Of a stretch of 64,000 bases of DNA, positions 1-12,820 are shown piece after piece (position 1 is the stretch's first letter; every line of letters begins with the position of its first letter). This DNA comes from Cucumis sativus (lineage: Eukaryota; Streptophyta; Magnoliopsida; Cucurbitales; Cucurbitaceae). The stretch spans positions 11,966,001-12,030,000 of the forward strand of contig NC_026656.2 in assembly GCF_000004075.3 (NCBI RefSeq). Reading direction: 5' to 3'. The notes beneath the pieces were generated by a model, which saw only the letters and a list, made by a program, of their open reading frames with translations, was not told the DNA's origin and ran no database searches. A program made the position numbers and the translations under genes.

Positions 1-467
1 GTCTCATTCGGTCTCAGGTCAATATTTCATACTTTTACCCTCCAATTTTCGTTAATGCTCAAATTTGATCTTCAGTCTTGAATTTTAACATTCCGTTAAT
101 TAACTTAAAATAATTATGATGTAAATTTTTTTAATTAATTTTGATACTATGAAAACTTAGTGAAATTTAATTTGAATTAATTTTTTGGTTTAGAGAATAC
201 AATCAACATGTCACTAAGATAGAGACCAATTAGATACAAAATCAAAAGCCCATACACCTAGTGAATACTTCTCAACACTATGAATTATACTGGTTTATAA
301 TGGTATTAGAAACTTTTTAGAGTAAAAATGTCTAATGGACCCATCTCAGAAACAACTAAGTTTAATGACTAAACATCCTACCTTTAACAAAGAAAGGTAT
401 AAGAAAAATTGCAAGAGATTATTTCTAAGGTGGAATTCAACAGTAATGACCCAGAACGTAAACTCAC
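1..467 (-). other. Intron of the XLG gene reaching the window edge
   Basis: The donor of the last visible XLG exon is at 467-466. I see no further exon down to position 1. Positions 40-240 are A/T-rich and resemble a dispersed non-coding repeat that recurs near 14610-14720 and 28285-28390 ('ttaattaacttaaaataat'). Confidence 0.6.
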
Positions 468-3461
468 CCGATCAAGGAAATAAGTAGCAACTCGTGGGAG
501 CATTTCTAGTTCGTTCCTTCTACTGTACGTGGCTTGGAAGGCTTCATCCTTCAACAACTCTTCCACTAATTGACCATACACACGTGTAGCAGCCGGGAAT
601 ATGGTGTCAAAGTTCCCTGACACCACGACTTGAAGAAGCAAATCTGCAAATCCTTTCAGTTTAGGGCCAAGGGAATAGATGTCCTTACGCTCCAACTGAT
701 TTTCATTCCCTGTAACCACTGAATAATGTCATTTGCTTTGCTCATTGAACATCAGAATAATATAGTCAGGATGATATGGTAATTTATCTACTGAAATCTG
801 TCGAAATATTTAATACAAATGATCGACTATCAGGGAAAAGTGAAAATCATCTGAAAATGGAATTACAACAGACCTGATGCTGATGAGCTGGACGGATCAT
901 TCACTGGTTGTTTATTTTTCTCATCCATCAAAATCTCTTCTTCGAAACGCTCTCGTCCTTCCAGTAGTATAGTAAGATACCAATACAAGTTCCTTTGAAT
1001 CAGTAACTTAATTGTTTGACGCTCGTCATCAGAGAAAGGAACTTTATATATTTGTTTGGCCTAAAATGAAGAAATGACTACTGGTCAGGAAGTATATAGG
1101 ATAAGCATTTCTATATCAACATTATTCGTTGTACACTAAGGATGGGAGGTGAAGAATTGGGTAAAAATAAGTTCAAATAAACATGAGAGACATAAAGAAG
1201 TGGTATGTAATGAATCCCAAGTACAACCAAGAAGGGACCTAACACTCTTAGCACAATAATGGTTAAGGGCTTGTCTTTTATGAAGCAGGCGGCAGGCCCC
1301 ACTGCAATGTGCGTTGAGGCTTGAAATAAAAACCTTTTGGTTTCAATATTTGATTAGGTTGACAAGAGTGTGAATATGTGAAGAGGACAGCAGAAAGAAA
1401 TCATATATTGGTGACATATATGAACTTTACTATGAATTAAAAGCCTTTTCTGCAAGCCATCTGCTTTCTTGACACAAGACTTTCAGGCAAATCAATGAAC
1501 TTTATTATGAATCGAAATATTTATCAAAACAATGATCAAACAAGAACTAAAATTAAGATTAACATCATAAATAGTAAGAATTTTAACACGATCATAGGTA
1601 GAAGTTTTAAGAAGCATAAAATGTAGTACTATAACTGAAATTACCTGCTTGAATATGGTACTCGTGCCAGATTTTTTGTGGCCAACAAGGAGAAGTTTAT
1701 GAAGTACTTTCTGCTCGTAAGAAACAGATTTAGCTCCGTCCTCTATTTCCTCTCCAGTACGAACAGAATTAGAAGGAATAGGCAAAGAATAAAGGGCACA
1801 TGCAAGCCTCGTTCTAGTCTGCAGAGATAGGTGAATTAGTTGTTCTTGCAAATTTGATGTATATAAGATAGAGCAGGAAAAACCAAACTGAACATCATCG
1901 CATAAGGTTTACCTTGTCCCATATTTTTCCCCCATTGTTCATTCCTTCTTCCTGGTATGATCCATCTGCACTAACCCAAAAAGAAGGTCTTCCTTCACAA
2001 GGCACTCCAGCCAGCTGCAAGCAACATGATCTCATTTGTGTTATTTGCGCATACTTTTATATTTCAATAAAGCTAAACTAAATACGAACACTGGGTAAAA
2101 GAAAACCTTCAGTATCCGGAGCTCGTTTTTAGTGATCTCTCGATTATTGATGCACACATTCGTATTGCCATTGCTAGCATTCCTCTTGATCCGACCTCCA
2201 ACTTCTAGCTGGGAGCTAACTATCTGACTCGGTCCATGTCCTTCCTGTTCAGTTAAAAACAGATCAAAAAGTTTCTCATGGTGCAAATCGCTTCTTCTAC
2301 ATGCTCAAAAGATAAAATAATATCAATCAATCAAAGAGAGAGGACCTTTCCCCAGAAGCCTGATTCTTTGTCATACCAATATTGTCCTGGTTTTAGATTC
2401 TTTGGTGGCTTTCGACAACTTCGCAACGTAAGCAGTTCCTGTCGACTTAAAGGATCGCCATTGACGTAGATAAGTCTTGCTGGTAGTTGGTTTATTTCAC
2501 ACTCTTTCTCATGCAACATTGCGCTCTTAATTTCATAGTCAGAAAGCAACCTCTTGAGCACTTTAGAGCTTTTACCCAAGTTCTCCCTTCTTGATTCATC
2601 AATCCTATACCCAATGCAAGAGATACACTTCCTTCCTTCTGGCATTGCTCCCATTGCTCTGATTATACAATCAAAGCAATATTTGGCTCCACAAACAATG
2701 CATACTTCCTTTTCAGTGAAACGGTTTCCTTTAAGGCAGAAGTAGCATGATCCTTTTTTTCCCTTCCTTTCAGCTCGAGGCATCTCTTGAATGCTTTCAC
2801 CCTCAAATTGACTTGACTCAGCCTCTTCAGAAATCGTGTTGCTCGTATGGGGATCAAGAAAGGTAACAGCTGATGGCCTTCTGCCATGCCTACGCGTAGT
2901 TTCATAGTCAACTTCCTCTTCCTCTCTTACAGCAAAAATTCCAGAAGACGAACTCAAACCCGATTCTACTGATTCCGAGTCGCTGGAATTCGTATAGCCT
3001 TGAAAATCCTCTTCATTCTTAATTTCCAATGATTCTACCCCTCCTATTCTTCCTTTCAGCTCATTGAAATTCTCAAGTTCACCAGAACTTTCAACTCCAT
3101 CACACGAATCGATATTACATTTATCTTCCTTATTGGCATGGAGGCAAACAACCCCATCTTCCTGGATTTCTGAAGTTGAAGAAATTACAGAATTAGGGCT
3201 GGAACTTGAACCCTTCTTTAGTTTCTTAACAATGGGTTGTATCACAGGCAGAGATGATAAATCATCACTGAATTGAGATGATGAAAGAACCACAGAAGCC
3301 GTTGGAATATAATCAACATTTATAGGAACTGCACGAGGAATCTCGTAACTAATTCCAGGACCTTTATACTCCATGGCAAAAGAATATTCACCAGTAAAAT
3401 CCACATGATTAACAGGAGAAGAAGGCTTCTCGTGAAAAAGTTTTTTAAGAATCCCAGCCAT
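468..3461 (-). CDS. XLG: Extra-large G protein (XLG), 5' part, six exons, runs off left edge
   Basis: Plant-specific extra-large G-alpha protein, which pairs with G-beta-gamma in defence and development signalling. Coding exons on the minus strand are 3461-2346, 2244-2107, 2014-1913, 1818-1645, 1060-874 and 718-468; every junction is GT-AG and the reading frame is kept. The first 372 residues carry the XLG N-terminal region ([20 protein letters not shown] near residue 38). A Cys-rich zinc-finger-like segment follows at about residues 236-285, with repeated CxxC pairs. Then come the XLG-specific middle ([12 protein letters not shown]) and the start of the G-alpha domain. The P-loop is GHKKSGTS near residue 498, with Thr where classical G-alpha has the catalytic Lys, as is usual in XLGs. 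The last exon ends in frame at a GTGAG donor, so the remaining Ras-like domain lies beyond position 1. The N-terminus fits XLG1/XLG2 better than XLG3, from memory of the family. Confidence 0.93.
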
Positions 3462-4007
3462 AACTCAACAATTCAACAACACAAATTTTAACACAACAAA
3501 TCTAACGATTTAAACAATTACAACCCAACCCCATCAAGCATAACCAATCAAACAAGCCCACAAAACAGAGAAACAAAAGATCGATCAATCATCAAATCCA
3601 AATGATCGAAGAGAAAAAAGCTCCCAGTGGAGGAAAATATCGAAAGAAGAAGTTACAATTGTGAATTAGTAGGAACCCATGTTCAAGAAAGTCGAATCAG
3701 AAGACTTTTTGACAGTGGGGTTCAAGGAAAACGAGTGTGCTGTTAAAGATAATAATAAAAAAAAAAAATGGTGGGAATGGAAATGCTATACTCAGTCAAC
3801 ACAAAGACTAGAGAGAAGACTTTGGATTAGTAGAAAAATGGGTTCAATGGTGGAAAAGAACGCGTTCAAGTAAGAAGAAAACTGACAAGAAAGGGACATA
3901 AAAGAGGAAATTTAAGAGAGAAAGTGGAAAAGAAGGTAGGTGTTGGTCATTATTATAATCAATTACATTACAATACGTCAAATTAGAAAAGCAGAGAAAT
4001 TACCAGT
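3462..4007 (-). promoter_or_regulatory. 5' leader and promoter region of XLG
   Basis: This is the sequence immediately upstream of the XLG start codon. It contains no long convincing frame; the short plus-strand frame at 3679-3873 has no recognisable domain. I cannot point to a clear TATA box or transcription start. Confidence 0.35.
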
Positions 4008-4040
4008 CCCTTCCTTCCTTCCTTCCTTCCTTCCTTCCTT
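4008..4040. repeat. (CCTT)n microsatellite
   Basis: About eight tandem CCTT units lie upstream of the XLG gene and are directly visible. Confidence 0.95.
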
Positions 4041-5726
4041 ACTTCATTCCACGTTTTTGCTTCCGATTTGTCTAAGATGAACTCAAAATTGAAAGGCAAT
4101 TAAGAACAGTCTGCCACTGAGAGAAGGAAATATTGCTTTGAATTTATTTGTCGTGCCTAACACGAGAGCGGATGTGTGAGAAATTTTACCGTATTCTCCA
4201 TAGCTTTAACAAGAAATCTGTTGTACTGTTGTAACTTTGAGAGAATTTCTTACATTTCTTGTTCTTGGTTCTGCAAAGGGTTCCATGATTATTGAATTCA
4301 GTACATTATAATTAATATGCAAAGTTTTTAAGACTGAAACATTACTTTTTTTCTTTTATATTTTTATTATTTTATTACAACTCAATAAATTTATATATAT
4401 AGCAAAACTTCTACCTTTTATTTTCATTTTCATTTCAACTCTTTTTATTTATTTTTAACTATGCTAAAATCCAAATATGGAAACCATAAAATATAATATA
4501 TAAATAAATTAGATATGTAAGAAAATTCAAATTTCTCTACCTCCTCTCAATTTCATTGATTTATATATGTGTCTCACGAATCTACTAAATGTCACTATTT
4601 ATACACAATTTGGTAGGCATGAACTAGATTACATGACAATGTGAGTATCATCTAGACTTTTGTTAATGGTGTTGAATGATTAAGAAATTGACATGTGGTG
4701 GACATCTATTTATTTAGTATTTATAATATTTTTTTTTTCATTTGTACGACCTTATAGAATTAAATACTTTTTCTTATTTTATATGTTGGATATTGAAACT
4801 ACATTTCAAACTTAAATTAATAATAATAAAAAGTTTGATTAATTTTCTAAATTTATGTTAAATATTAAATATATTTTGTTTGATTTACAAAATTGAAAAT
4901 TTAACAACTTTAGAGATGCAAAAGGTATTTGAATCACTCAAATATAAATTTAAAATTTATGACCTTACATCTTCTTGAGAAGACTTCTAGTTCATGTTTA
5001 TGTTTCATAATTAAAATTATAAATTTAAATTTGATTCATTCAAATCTCTTTTAAATTTCTAAATTTGTTAATTCCTGAATTTTGTAAAAAACAATGATTT
5101 ACATAAACTTAGAAAATTAAATAAGCATTTTATTGTTAATTGAGATGTCTAAGGTAGTTCACTGTTATACAAATGATGTACAAAAAATTATTTTACTCTT
5201 TTAAGAATGAACTTATAAAAAAGAAATGAAAATAAAAGAAAAACATTTATGTATATATAATTTTATTAAATCACAATAAAATAATAAAAAAAATGGTAGA
5301 ACACTTAACAAAATATTAACCCTTCATAAAAAATTGTGTAATAATTTATCAAATAAAATTTATCTTTTTAATGATTTTGTGGATGAAGTGTAAATAGTTT
5401 GATAATGGTTTTGTTTTTGAAAAAGATTCACTAACAAAAGTATAAAACAAAATTTAATGGTTTTTAATAAATAAATAAAAAATCACTATTTTTTTTTGCA
5501 AATAGTTTCATACATTCGTTTTTTTTTTTTTTTTTGCAAATGTTTTACAAAACGGCCCTATTTTAATACTAAACTCCAATTCTTAAAAGAATGCAAACAA
5601 ATTTTTTTTAGTTATTTTAAAATTTGTTTGAATAAGAAACACAGGTATAAACTAATAAAAAATTTAGTTACATGTCCATTTAACTACTATTTCTTAATAT
5701 AATAAAATAAAGATATATTTTAAAAA

Positions 5727-5878
5727 TAGCAAAATAAATTAAAATATTTATAAGCTATAGCAAAATTTTGAATTCTATCACTATAGTCTTCAATCACTGT
5801 AGAAAATTAATGACTATCAGTGATAGAATTTGTTATAGGTTGTAAATATTTTGTAAAATCTTATACTTTTAGAAATTC
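5727..5878. repeat. Foldback (MITE-like) repeat, copy 1
   Basis: The left part reads 'atatttataagctatagcaa' and the right part its approximate reverse complement ('gttataggttgtaaatattt'). Between them are 'tctatcac' and 'cagtgatagaat' motifs. The same layout recurs at least six more times in the window. Confidence 0.6.
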
Positions 5879-5885
5879 CTCTAAA

Positions 5886-6062
5886 ATAAACCGAAATATT
5901 TATAAAATATAACAAACTTTTAAATTTTATTAAGAATAAATACTTATAACTTTTATGGGTGTATAACAGTTCACTAATAGAAATTGATAGAAATCTGTAT
6001 GTGCTAATAATAAATAGAATCTAAAATTTTATTATATTTTGTAAATATTTTCAGTAATTTTA
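5886..6062. repeat. Foldback (MITE-like) repeat, copy 2
   Basis: It lies directly after copy 1. It begins 'ccgaaatatttataaaatat' and ends 'attatattttgtaaatattt', with internal 'aattgatagaaatctgt'. Probably a diverged relative of the copies at 7990-8200 and 58272-58505. Confidence 0.5.
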
Positions 6063-6706
6063 TCCTTTACAATAATTTTTTTCTATTCAATTTTTAAATT
6101 GTATAAATAGCAATTTTAGTCCATAAATTTCTCGACTTTAATAGTAAAATGAGAGGCAAAATATTCTCCCCTCTTACCTATTTTATATAAAGTACAGATT
6201 TATAATTATCGATGAACTGATGAGCAAGATAATTTAAAGTATAAAGTAAATGCAAAATAAATAAACAAATATTTATTTTTACATCGCGAGCTTTAAAACT
6301 TGTTAGAGAAATATGGTAGTTTAGAGAAGTCATATGAACTTCTTCCGAATTAAAATTGAGGCAACGAGATAAAGTTTATGTCTCTACAAGAAACATCTTT
6401 ACAAACATTCTAATAGATGTGTTGTCTGGGTGCAATGGTTCTTATCATCGTTTAGTGTTTGATTAAAATTTTCCTTTTTTTCTTTTTATAAATAAGGTGA
6501 AATAAAAATGATTCTAAGAAATAGAGTAGATAACTGTGGACATAGCACGTTCTTGAGTTAATAAAGAAATTGTTTATGTAATACATGATTAGGGCCCAAA
6601 TTGTGTTTTGCACATACTAGTACCAAATGAATGTCAGTTGCATGTACGCTCCATACCATGTGTACTACATGTAAGTGATTAGAGCTTAAATTGTGTAAGA
6701 TTAACA

Positions 6707-6754
6707 TGACATGGGTCTAACCTAGACACGTGACATGGGTCTAACCTAGACACG
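6707..6754. repeat. Perfect 24-bp tandem duplication
   Basis: Positions 6707-6730 and 6731-6754 are identical. The unit begins TGACATGGGT and ends TAGACACG. The surrounding 6595-6870 is rich in CATG and 'atacacaagt'-like words in both orientations, and no gene is adjacent. Confidence 0.95.
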
Positions 6755-7989
6755 CATACTGGCAATTGTGTCATAGAACTTGTGTACCATATACATGAGT
6801 TCCATATGTGGCTTGTGTGCATGGTAATACTATTTTGACATATGACTCATGTATCATATACACAAGTTCATAGTTCTAATCACCTCAAAATATAACTTAT
6901 AAATATTTTAAAAAATACTGAAATTTGTATCACTTTCACGTGAGAAATTGTAAATTTGACTCACGGATGACAATAGATTGAACAAATTCACCCAAATTGA
7001 ATTTGATTTCTCGTGATCACAAATAAGTGAAGAATTACTTGTTTTGAATATCCTATTTTTTCCTGATTTGATTTTCTTCCAAATAAATATTTGACTTAAG
7101 ATTTAGGGGTAAGTATGATAATAGTCTTCTCTATCACACCTAATTTCTTTGTATGTTTTACAAAGGGAAAAAAGGGTGAGTATTGCATGTTCTCAAATTT
7201 GATTCACAAACATCATAAAAGCATGGTGAATATGAGATTGGTAATTAAAGGCATTAATTACCATTTTTAGAGGATGATGATATTTTATCTCTACATTTAC
7301 CATTCTTCAGCTCAAAAGAAATTTTAAACGCATAGTACCAATTTTAAATTCACCATTTATAATCATAAAAGTCAAATTAACCCATTTTGGATGGGAAAAA
7401 TAAAGTCTAAGAAAGTTTGAGTAAAATTCCTCAAAACAAAAAAAACAAAAAAAAAGTTTAGTAAAATATGTTAAAGAAAATAATAAAATAAGCAGTAAAA
7501 AATATAACACTAGTAACTAAAAAATAGTTTAAAAAAATATGGAAAGATAGAGTTCGGTACTAAAGTTAAGTGTATAACGACATATATTATAAACGATTAA
7601 GTAGGAATTGACAAAATTTTGTTACACTTGTAAATTCTACAAATACTTTAGATTTGATTGTTATATTTGTATTGTTTACAAACTAGAGAAATTGAAATAC
7701 AAATATTTTTTTATTTAATCTCTATAACCCATATTTGGAATGATTTTAAAATCTTCAAAATCATTTTTGGTTATTCTTAAAATCTATTTAAAATATGTTT
7801 TTAATTATTTAAAATTAATTTATTATCAAATTTCACATTTTTAAATATATTTTTTACATACTAAAATTAGTTTAGAAGAATTAAAAATATAGTCCTAAAT
7901 AATTTTAACTATTTTAGGATGAATCTCAAATGTGTTAAAAAGAAAATATTTTTTTCCAAATACTAATTAATTTGGTTCGAAAATTTTTA

Positions 7990-8200
7990 AAAATAGTCAA
8001 GTAAATTAAAATATTTATAAGTTATAGCAAAAATTTTAATTTTATCAATAATAAAAATTGATAGACTTCTATCACTGTTTGTCAATGCCACCCAACGATG
8101 GAAGCATATCAGTGTCTATCATCAATGTTTACTATCGATAGAATCTAAAATTTTGCTATATGTTATTAATATTTTGTCAAACCTGTTATTTTTGACAATT
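7990..8200. repeat. Foldback (MITE-like) repeat, copy 3
   Basis: The left arm is 'aaatatttataagttatagc' and the right arm contains 'aaaattttgctatatgttat', its approximate reverse complement. The middle has 'gatagacttctatcactgtt' and 'atcgatagaat'. This is the clearest copy for seeing the inverted-repeat layout. Confidence 0.6.
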
Positions 8201-9111
8201 TTCCTTTATTTTAAAAAACGAAGAATAACGCATCCACTAATGACAACTTATAACAAGGGGTGCTTGCAAAAATAGCAAAAAAAAAAAATTATGATAGTAG
8301 AGTTCATGTCACTACATTTTCTAAATTGTAAAAGTAGCAAATTTAATAAAGTCAATAACTCTTTGATAACACTCCTATAGTCTTTCGCAATAATAGTTTG
8401 ATATCATTAATTACTTGTCATATTCACAATATGCAAAAAGATGTGTCATTAGCTATTTTCTCTAAATATTTTTTTTTTTTGTCAATTTTCCTTATATATA
8501 TTCACATTACCTTCAATGTCATGAGCGCTCTTAGGTCGGTAGAGGTATAGTTTTGAAAATGGTCATTCCTTTGTTAATTCTCAAACCATTAATTATATAT
8601 ACTTTTAGGAATTGAAAGAATTATTTCATTTTAAAAACCCAAGCAACCATCGTCCTTAATCAAAAGAATTAACAATCTTAGAACCTTTTGTTTTGTTTTT
8701 TCTTGAGTGAAGTGTGACGTAATTTTAATTGGACTAGTTAATGAGGATCTTTTTACTAAACAAGAAAAAAAATGGTACACTTCAAATTGTCAAAATCTTT
8801 GTCTAAAATGGAAGAAAATAAACCCAAAAAAAAGTTAGAATTCCTCAAGATTTGCATAACTACTTGGTCAAATTAGGTTAGGGGAGAACAAGTATTTGAC
8901 AATTAAAGAAATTTAAAATATAAGAGCAATAGTTTGTGAATCAATTTTCCCATTTTTCTCTAACTAATGAGTGAATTACAAATAAAGTCATTGTCATGTT
9001 GAGATATGAATAACTTCCCTTGTAAGTTAAAAGTTTAAAAATGATGTCCCTTAAATAATTCATTTCTCAAAAAAATTAATTATTTCAAATAATCACCTCA
9101 AAATCAATAAT

Positions 9112-9114
<3 letters not shown>

Positions 9115-9188
<74 letters not shown>
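9115..9188. repeat. (AT)n microsatellite, about 37 units
   Basis: An uninterrupted alternating AT tract. It produces an artefactual frame of repeated Ile-Tyr codons on the minus strand (9085-9291), which is not a gene. Confidence 0.97.
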
Positions 9189-9195
<7 letters not shown>

Positions 9196-9288
9196 AAAAT
9201 CAAACACCCTAACGTATGGATATAATAAGGCGTTAATTGATATGATCTCTTTTGAGTATAACTTCATGGCTTTATTTTTTGTTTCACT

Positions 9289-9485
9289 CAAATGGCATCA
9301 TACCGTTAAAGATAGTTGTCTACTTACTTATATCTCATTCTTGTTGGGAAAACAGACATCATAAGATCTCAATAATTATAGGATATTGTCCACTTTAGCC
9401 TCGTGATTTTATTATTTTTCTTTTTGTGTCAACTAAAAGCCAAATACAGTTAAAGATAGTTGTTTCCTCATTTATATATCATTCT
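9289..9485. repeat. Two diverged copies of a dispersed intergenic repeat
   Basis: Units at about 9289-9340 and 9434-9485 both read roughly 'catacNgttaaagatagttgt' followed by 'tatatNtcattctt'. A third relative is at about 11272-11335 ('cattgaagataattgtcc'), on the other side of the probable solo LTR. This suggests one older repeat block interrupted by an insertion. Confidence 0.5.
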
Positions 9486-9702
9486 TTAATGATCATCCAA
9501 ATATCTTTACAGGTTTAATATAATAAGGCCAATATAGGATTTTGGGTCATAGTCCTACAATTCTCTCCTTGAATAAAAGGACCATCAAAAGTCTTCCCTC
9601 AAATAATCATCCATATGTGTTTACTTCCAAGTAATCACCTTTAATTAGGTCAATTTCTTTTCATCGGAGTTCATTCCCTATGTCATCAAATCACATCAAC
9701 AT

Positions 9703-11194
9703 GATTAAGTGTGAGGGGCATGATACTGATACTAATTTCTAAGAAGAACGAACCCTCCAACGAGACCTGTATTTGAATAGAAGGGTCATTTTGGAAAAAT
9801 AAGAAGCTAAGTAAAGGATTTTGAAAAATGAAGGTTTTGAGAATTTAGGCGTTTTAATGACTTGGCGTTGAGTGAAAGCAACGTGAGGTGAAGGAAAAGA
9901 CGGCCAAGATTAACTGAGTAGTTTGAGGTTCAACACAAGTTGAAGTTAGGCGTTGAGAGTTAGGAATTTGTTGGGAAATTTCCTAATCGTACTTAATGGG
10001 TCACGTGTAAGGGCTTAAGCTAAGGATGGTTTGAAAAATTATTAGACTTACACGTGTATTACTTTAAGTAGGAGCTGACAAGCTTAAGGAAAATTAAGGA
10101 TGATTAACCCAATTTAGGATTAGTATATAAACAGAAATGAAGAGTTAGTAGAACAGAAGATTATGCTTAAATTCTTAAGGTTGTCGTTAAAAGGAAGACT
10201 CACTATGCGAGAAGAAGGCCATTTGGGGAACTAGGCATTCTAAACAAAAGAAAAGCGTGTTGTGAGTGATTTTCCAAAAATGTTTAAATATTTAAAGCTT
10301 TCTACTAAATTTCCTTATTGATTTGTAATAACATTCATATGATAATGTTTACAAAGAATGATTTCGAAAGAAAGTTTGTGTTATGTTTAAATGATTGTAT
10401 TGTATGTTATATATGTCTGTAAAAATTTAGTCTTATTTCTCTCAATGAAGCTAACTATTATGTACACATAAGGAGTAAAGGAACCTATGTAGAAAATAAC
10501 TGTATGTGGAGTGAAATTGACCAATGCGTAAAAAGAGTGTATTGATCAGCTTGGTGACCTGAGCAACGAGAACTTGAACCAAGAAAATTTCTAAGGAATG
10601 TTGATGATGAAAAGGACGTTACCGTAGTCTATGTGTGGGAACGGTTCATGTTCTTGGAAGAAAGGAATATGAAAGGCTAGTGAGTGATTTCTGTTTTATG
10701 AAAAGAGACGATGAAAACCATATTTATGAAAATGATTTCACATGTTGTCTGCAAAAGAATTTTCAAAACTATCACTCACTAAGCTTTGACTTATGTTTTA
10801 AGTTTTTCATCCCTAAGGTTTCAGACGTTATGGCTAAGTGTGGATAAGGAAGGTAAGTTGCTACACGAAGAAGCTAAGCAAGACGTTCTAAGTTTATTTC
10901 ATAGATTATCTATTTAAGAAAGTGTGTAATAAGTGTATTTTGATCACACGCTTATAAGTAATAAAGTGAAGTTGTTTTTCTACACTGCGTTATGAATTTA
11001 TATATTTCTTTATCGCCTAATATTTAAGTTTAAGTTCAATTTAGTTGAGGTTAGGTTACTTGAATTGCATTGGGTGAGCAAGCTAAGTTCAACGACTTAA
11101 GTTGAGCATTCTGACGTTTCATATACTTGAGGCGTCATGCCTACTCAAGTCAGGTCGCATTACGAAGTTAACAATGGGTGTAGGGTAGGACGTG
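9703..11194. mobile_element. Probable solo LTR or other old insertion, about 1.5 kb
   Basis: This segment has a slightly different composition and contains a TATA box (TATATAA, 10124-10130), a possible poly(A) signal (AATAAA, 10960-10965) and an end resembling plant LTR ends ('ggtaggacgtgaca'). It is flanked by near-identical 10-mers, ACATCAACAT at 9693-9702 and ACACCAACAT at 11195-11204 (9 of 10), possibly a target-site duplication. No reverse transcriptase or integrase frame is present, so an intact element is excluded. The TATA-to-poly(A) distance of over 800 bp is long for an LTR and the boundaries do not show a clean TG...CA. The call is therefore tentative. Confidence 0.4.
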
Positions 11195-11204
11195 ACACCA
11201 ACAT

Positions 11205-12720
11205 ATTCATAATTGTATGATCGATAATATTTGTTTTGGGTATAATCATCACAATTTTGGTTTTGATTTCACCTAAAAGACATTATTTCATTGAAGATAA
11301 TTGTCCTTACTCATACAACATAAATCCTCCCTATATCTAGCCAATGTGAAAATTTGTTTCGCACTCTAACACCAACAATGAGACTAAGACCCACACATTA
11401 TACCCAAAAGGCTAAGTCATCTACAACCATATTTTGAAATGAGTCATATGTAATAAAATTGAATATCCAACAATGAACCATGAACAAAATACCTTTTATT
11501 TCTAATTTCACATAGAACTAACAAAATAGCTCTTGTTAACAACTGGACAACTATCACGTTGCTCAACTCCACCATAGTTGTAACATCAACCTAACATCTA
11601 TATATGTGAAAAACACACATTATTAACCTGAAGAATTAAGTTTTCACCAAAGTTATAGACAATGTAAACAGTGCAAGCAACACTACAAGAAAAATGTAAA
11701 ACACGACTAAGTTGGTAACCCGGTTTAGTGCAATCACACCTATATCTGAGGAGCCTTGAGTCCAATCGAAAAGACCATTTATTGAAATTCAAAAAAGCTC
11801 ACAAATATATAGCTTATCAAGAATTATTGTCTTGATATACATAACTTTGACAAGATCAAAGTACAGACTACCTCTAGACCACCTAAAGCATGAATAAGAG
11901 CTTTAATCTATGCTCCCTTAGATCAAGTACTCCACGCTTTACCCTTTTGACTTTATTGCCCAGGCTCTCCTTGGGAGAGACACCTCATAATTCACTTATA
12001 ATGTTAGGCTTCCCCTGACGTTTTAAATCTTTTCAATCTAGTGTATTATAAAGTCGTTAGTAAGGTGTTCAACACCACACACGAGAATTTCTCATAAGGA
12101 ACTCAACGTCAACCTAAAACACCACTTGAAATAAACATCATTGACTCATGTTTTCCGCCTATATAAAACACCACAGTTCACAAGCTCTTGTTTAGATCAA
12201 AGACCAAGAAAATAACGAAATCACTTGAAAACTTGAACATGAAATTATACTAATTTGAATCCTAGTTATAAGAAGATCTTTATATTAATCAAAGATTCAA
12301 ACTCTAATAATCTTTCCAAATTTGAATTTGATGTCCAATTGATCCACAAAGTTTGAGAAAGAAAAGAAGAAAGAGTATAATCACTCTAATATCTAAAGTT
12401 TAGAAAATAATTTCAAATATTCGTTAAGTTGTTAGTTCAAAGATGATTTTGTCAATAAAATTTGGTGAGGTATATAGGTGTAATGTATTTAATTATTTTA
12501 TAATAGACTTTATGAATTATAATTTAACACGTATGTTATTTATAATATATATATTTGATTACAAGTCATTAGAAATTAGAAGGTGGAGAAAGCAATTTCA
12601 TTTTTTCAAGTCATCTTTTTAGTTCTTATTAATTAGAAATTAAAAGAGTATATATAATAATAAATAAATAAGGACAGCTTTCAATATTAAAAAAAAATGA
12701 ATAAATAAATAAAAGAAAAG
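11205..12720. other. Intergenic DNA, no gene seen
   Basis: AT-rich sequence with a further copy of the dispersed repeat at about 11272-11335. The minus-strand frame at 11598-11792 has no recognisable domain. Confidence 0.6.
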
Positions 12721-12728
12721 TCGAGAAT

Positions 12729-12738
12729 GCCACGTGGC
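12729..12738. promoter_or_regulatory. G-box / ABRE palindrome GCCACGTGGC
   Basis: A perfect 10-bp palindrome with a CACGTG core, about 190 bp upstream of the COR413 start codon. CACGTG is the core bound by bZIP (ABF/AREB) and bHLH factors. It is a plausible ABA/cold control site for the gene downstream. Confidence 0.7.
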
Positions 12739-12784
12739 TGAAGAAAAGGCAATAAAAGAATGTGGGGCCATCAATTATAAGGTC

Positions 12785-12790
12785 CACGTG
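12785..12790. promoter_or_regulatory. Second G-box / ABRE core CACGTG
   Basis: It lies within TCCACGTGGT, 54 bp after the first core and about 35 bp before the TATA-like element. Paired ABRE-type sites are the usual arrangement for ABA responsiveness. I saw no CCGAC (DRE/CRT) core between 12500 and 12920. Confidence 0.65.
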
Positions 12791-12820
12791 GTATCGTTAA
12801 TTTGATCCAATCCATTTCTT

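Larger units (their letters stand above)
4041..9692. other. Long gene-free intergenic DNA with repeats
   Basis: About 5.6 kb of very AT-rich sequence with stops in all frames and no recognisable coding exon. It holds foldback repeat copies (about 5727-6062 and 7990-8200), a 24-bp tandem duplication (6707-6754) in a CATG-rich stretch, a long AT microsatellite (9115-9188) and two related units of another repeat at 9289-9340 and 9434-9485. Short open frames here (5496-5702, 7307-7510) are low-complexity and rejected. Confidence 0.7.

Noticed and set aside
9085..9291. 68-codon frame with Ile-Tyr repeats
   Set aside because: It is produced entirely by the AT microsatellite.
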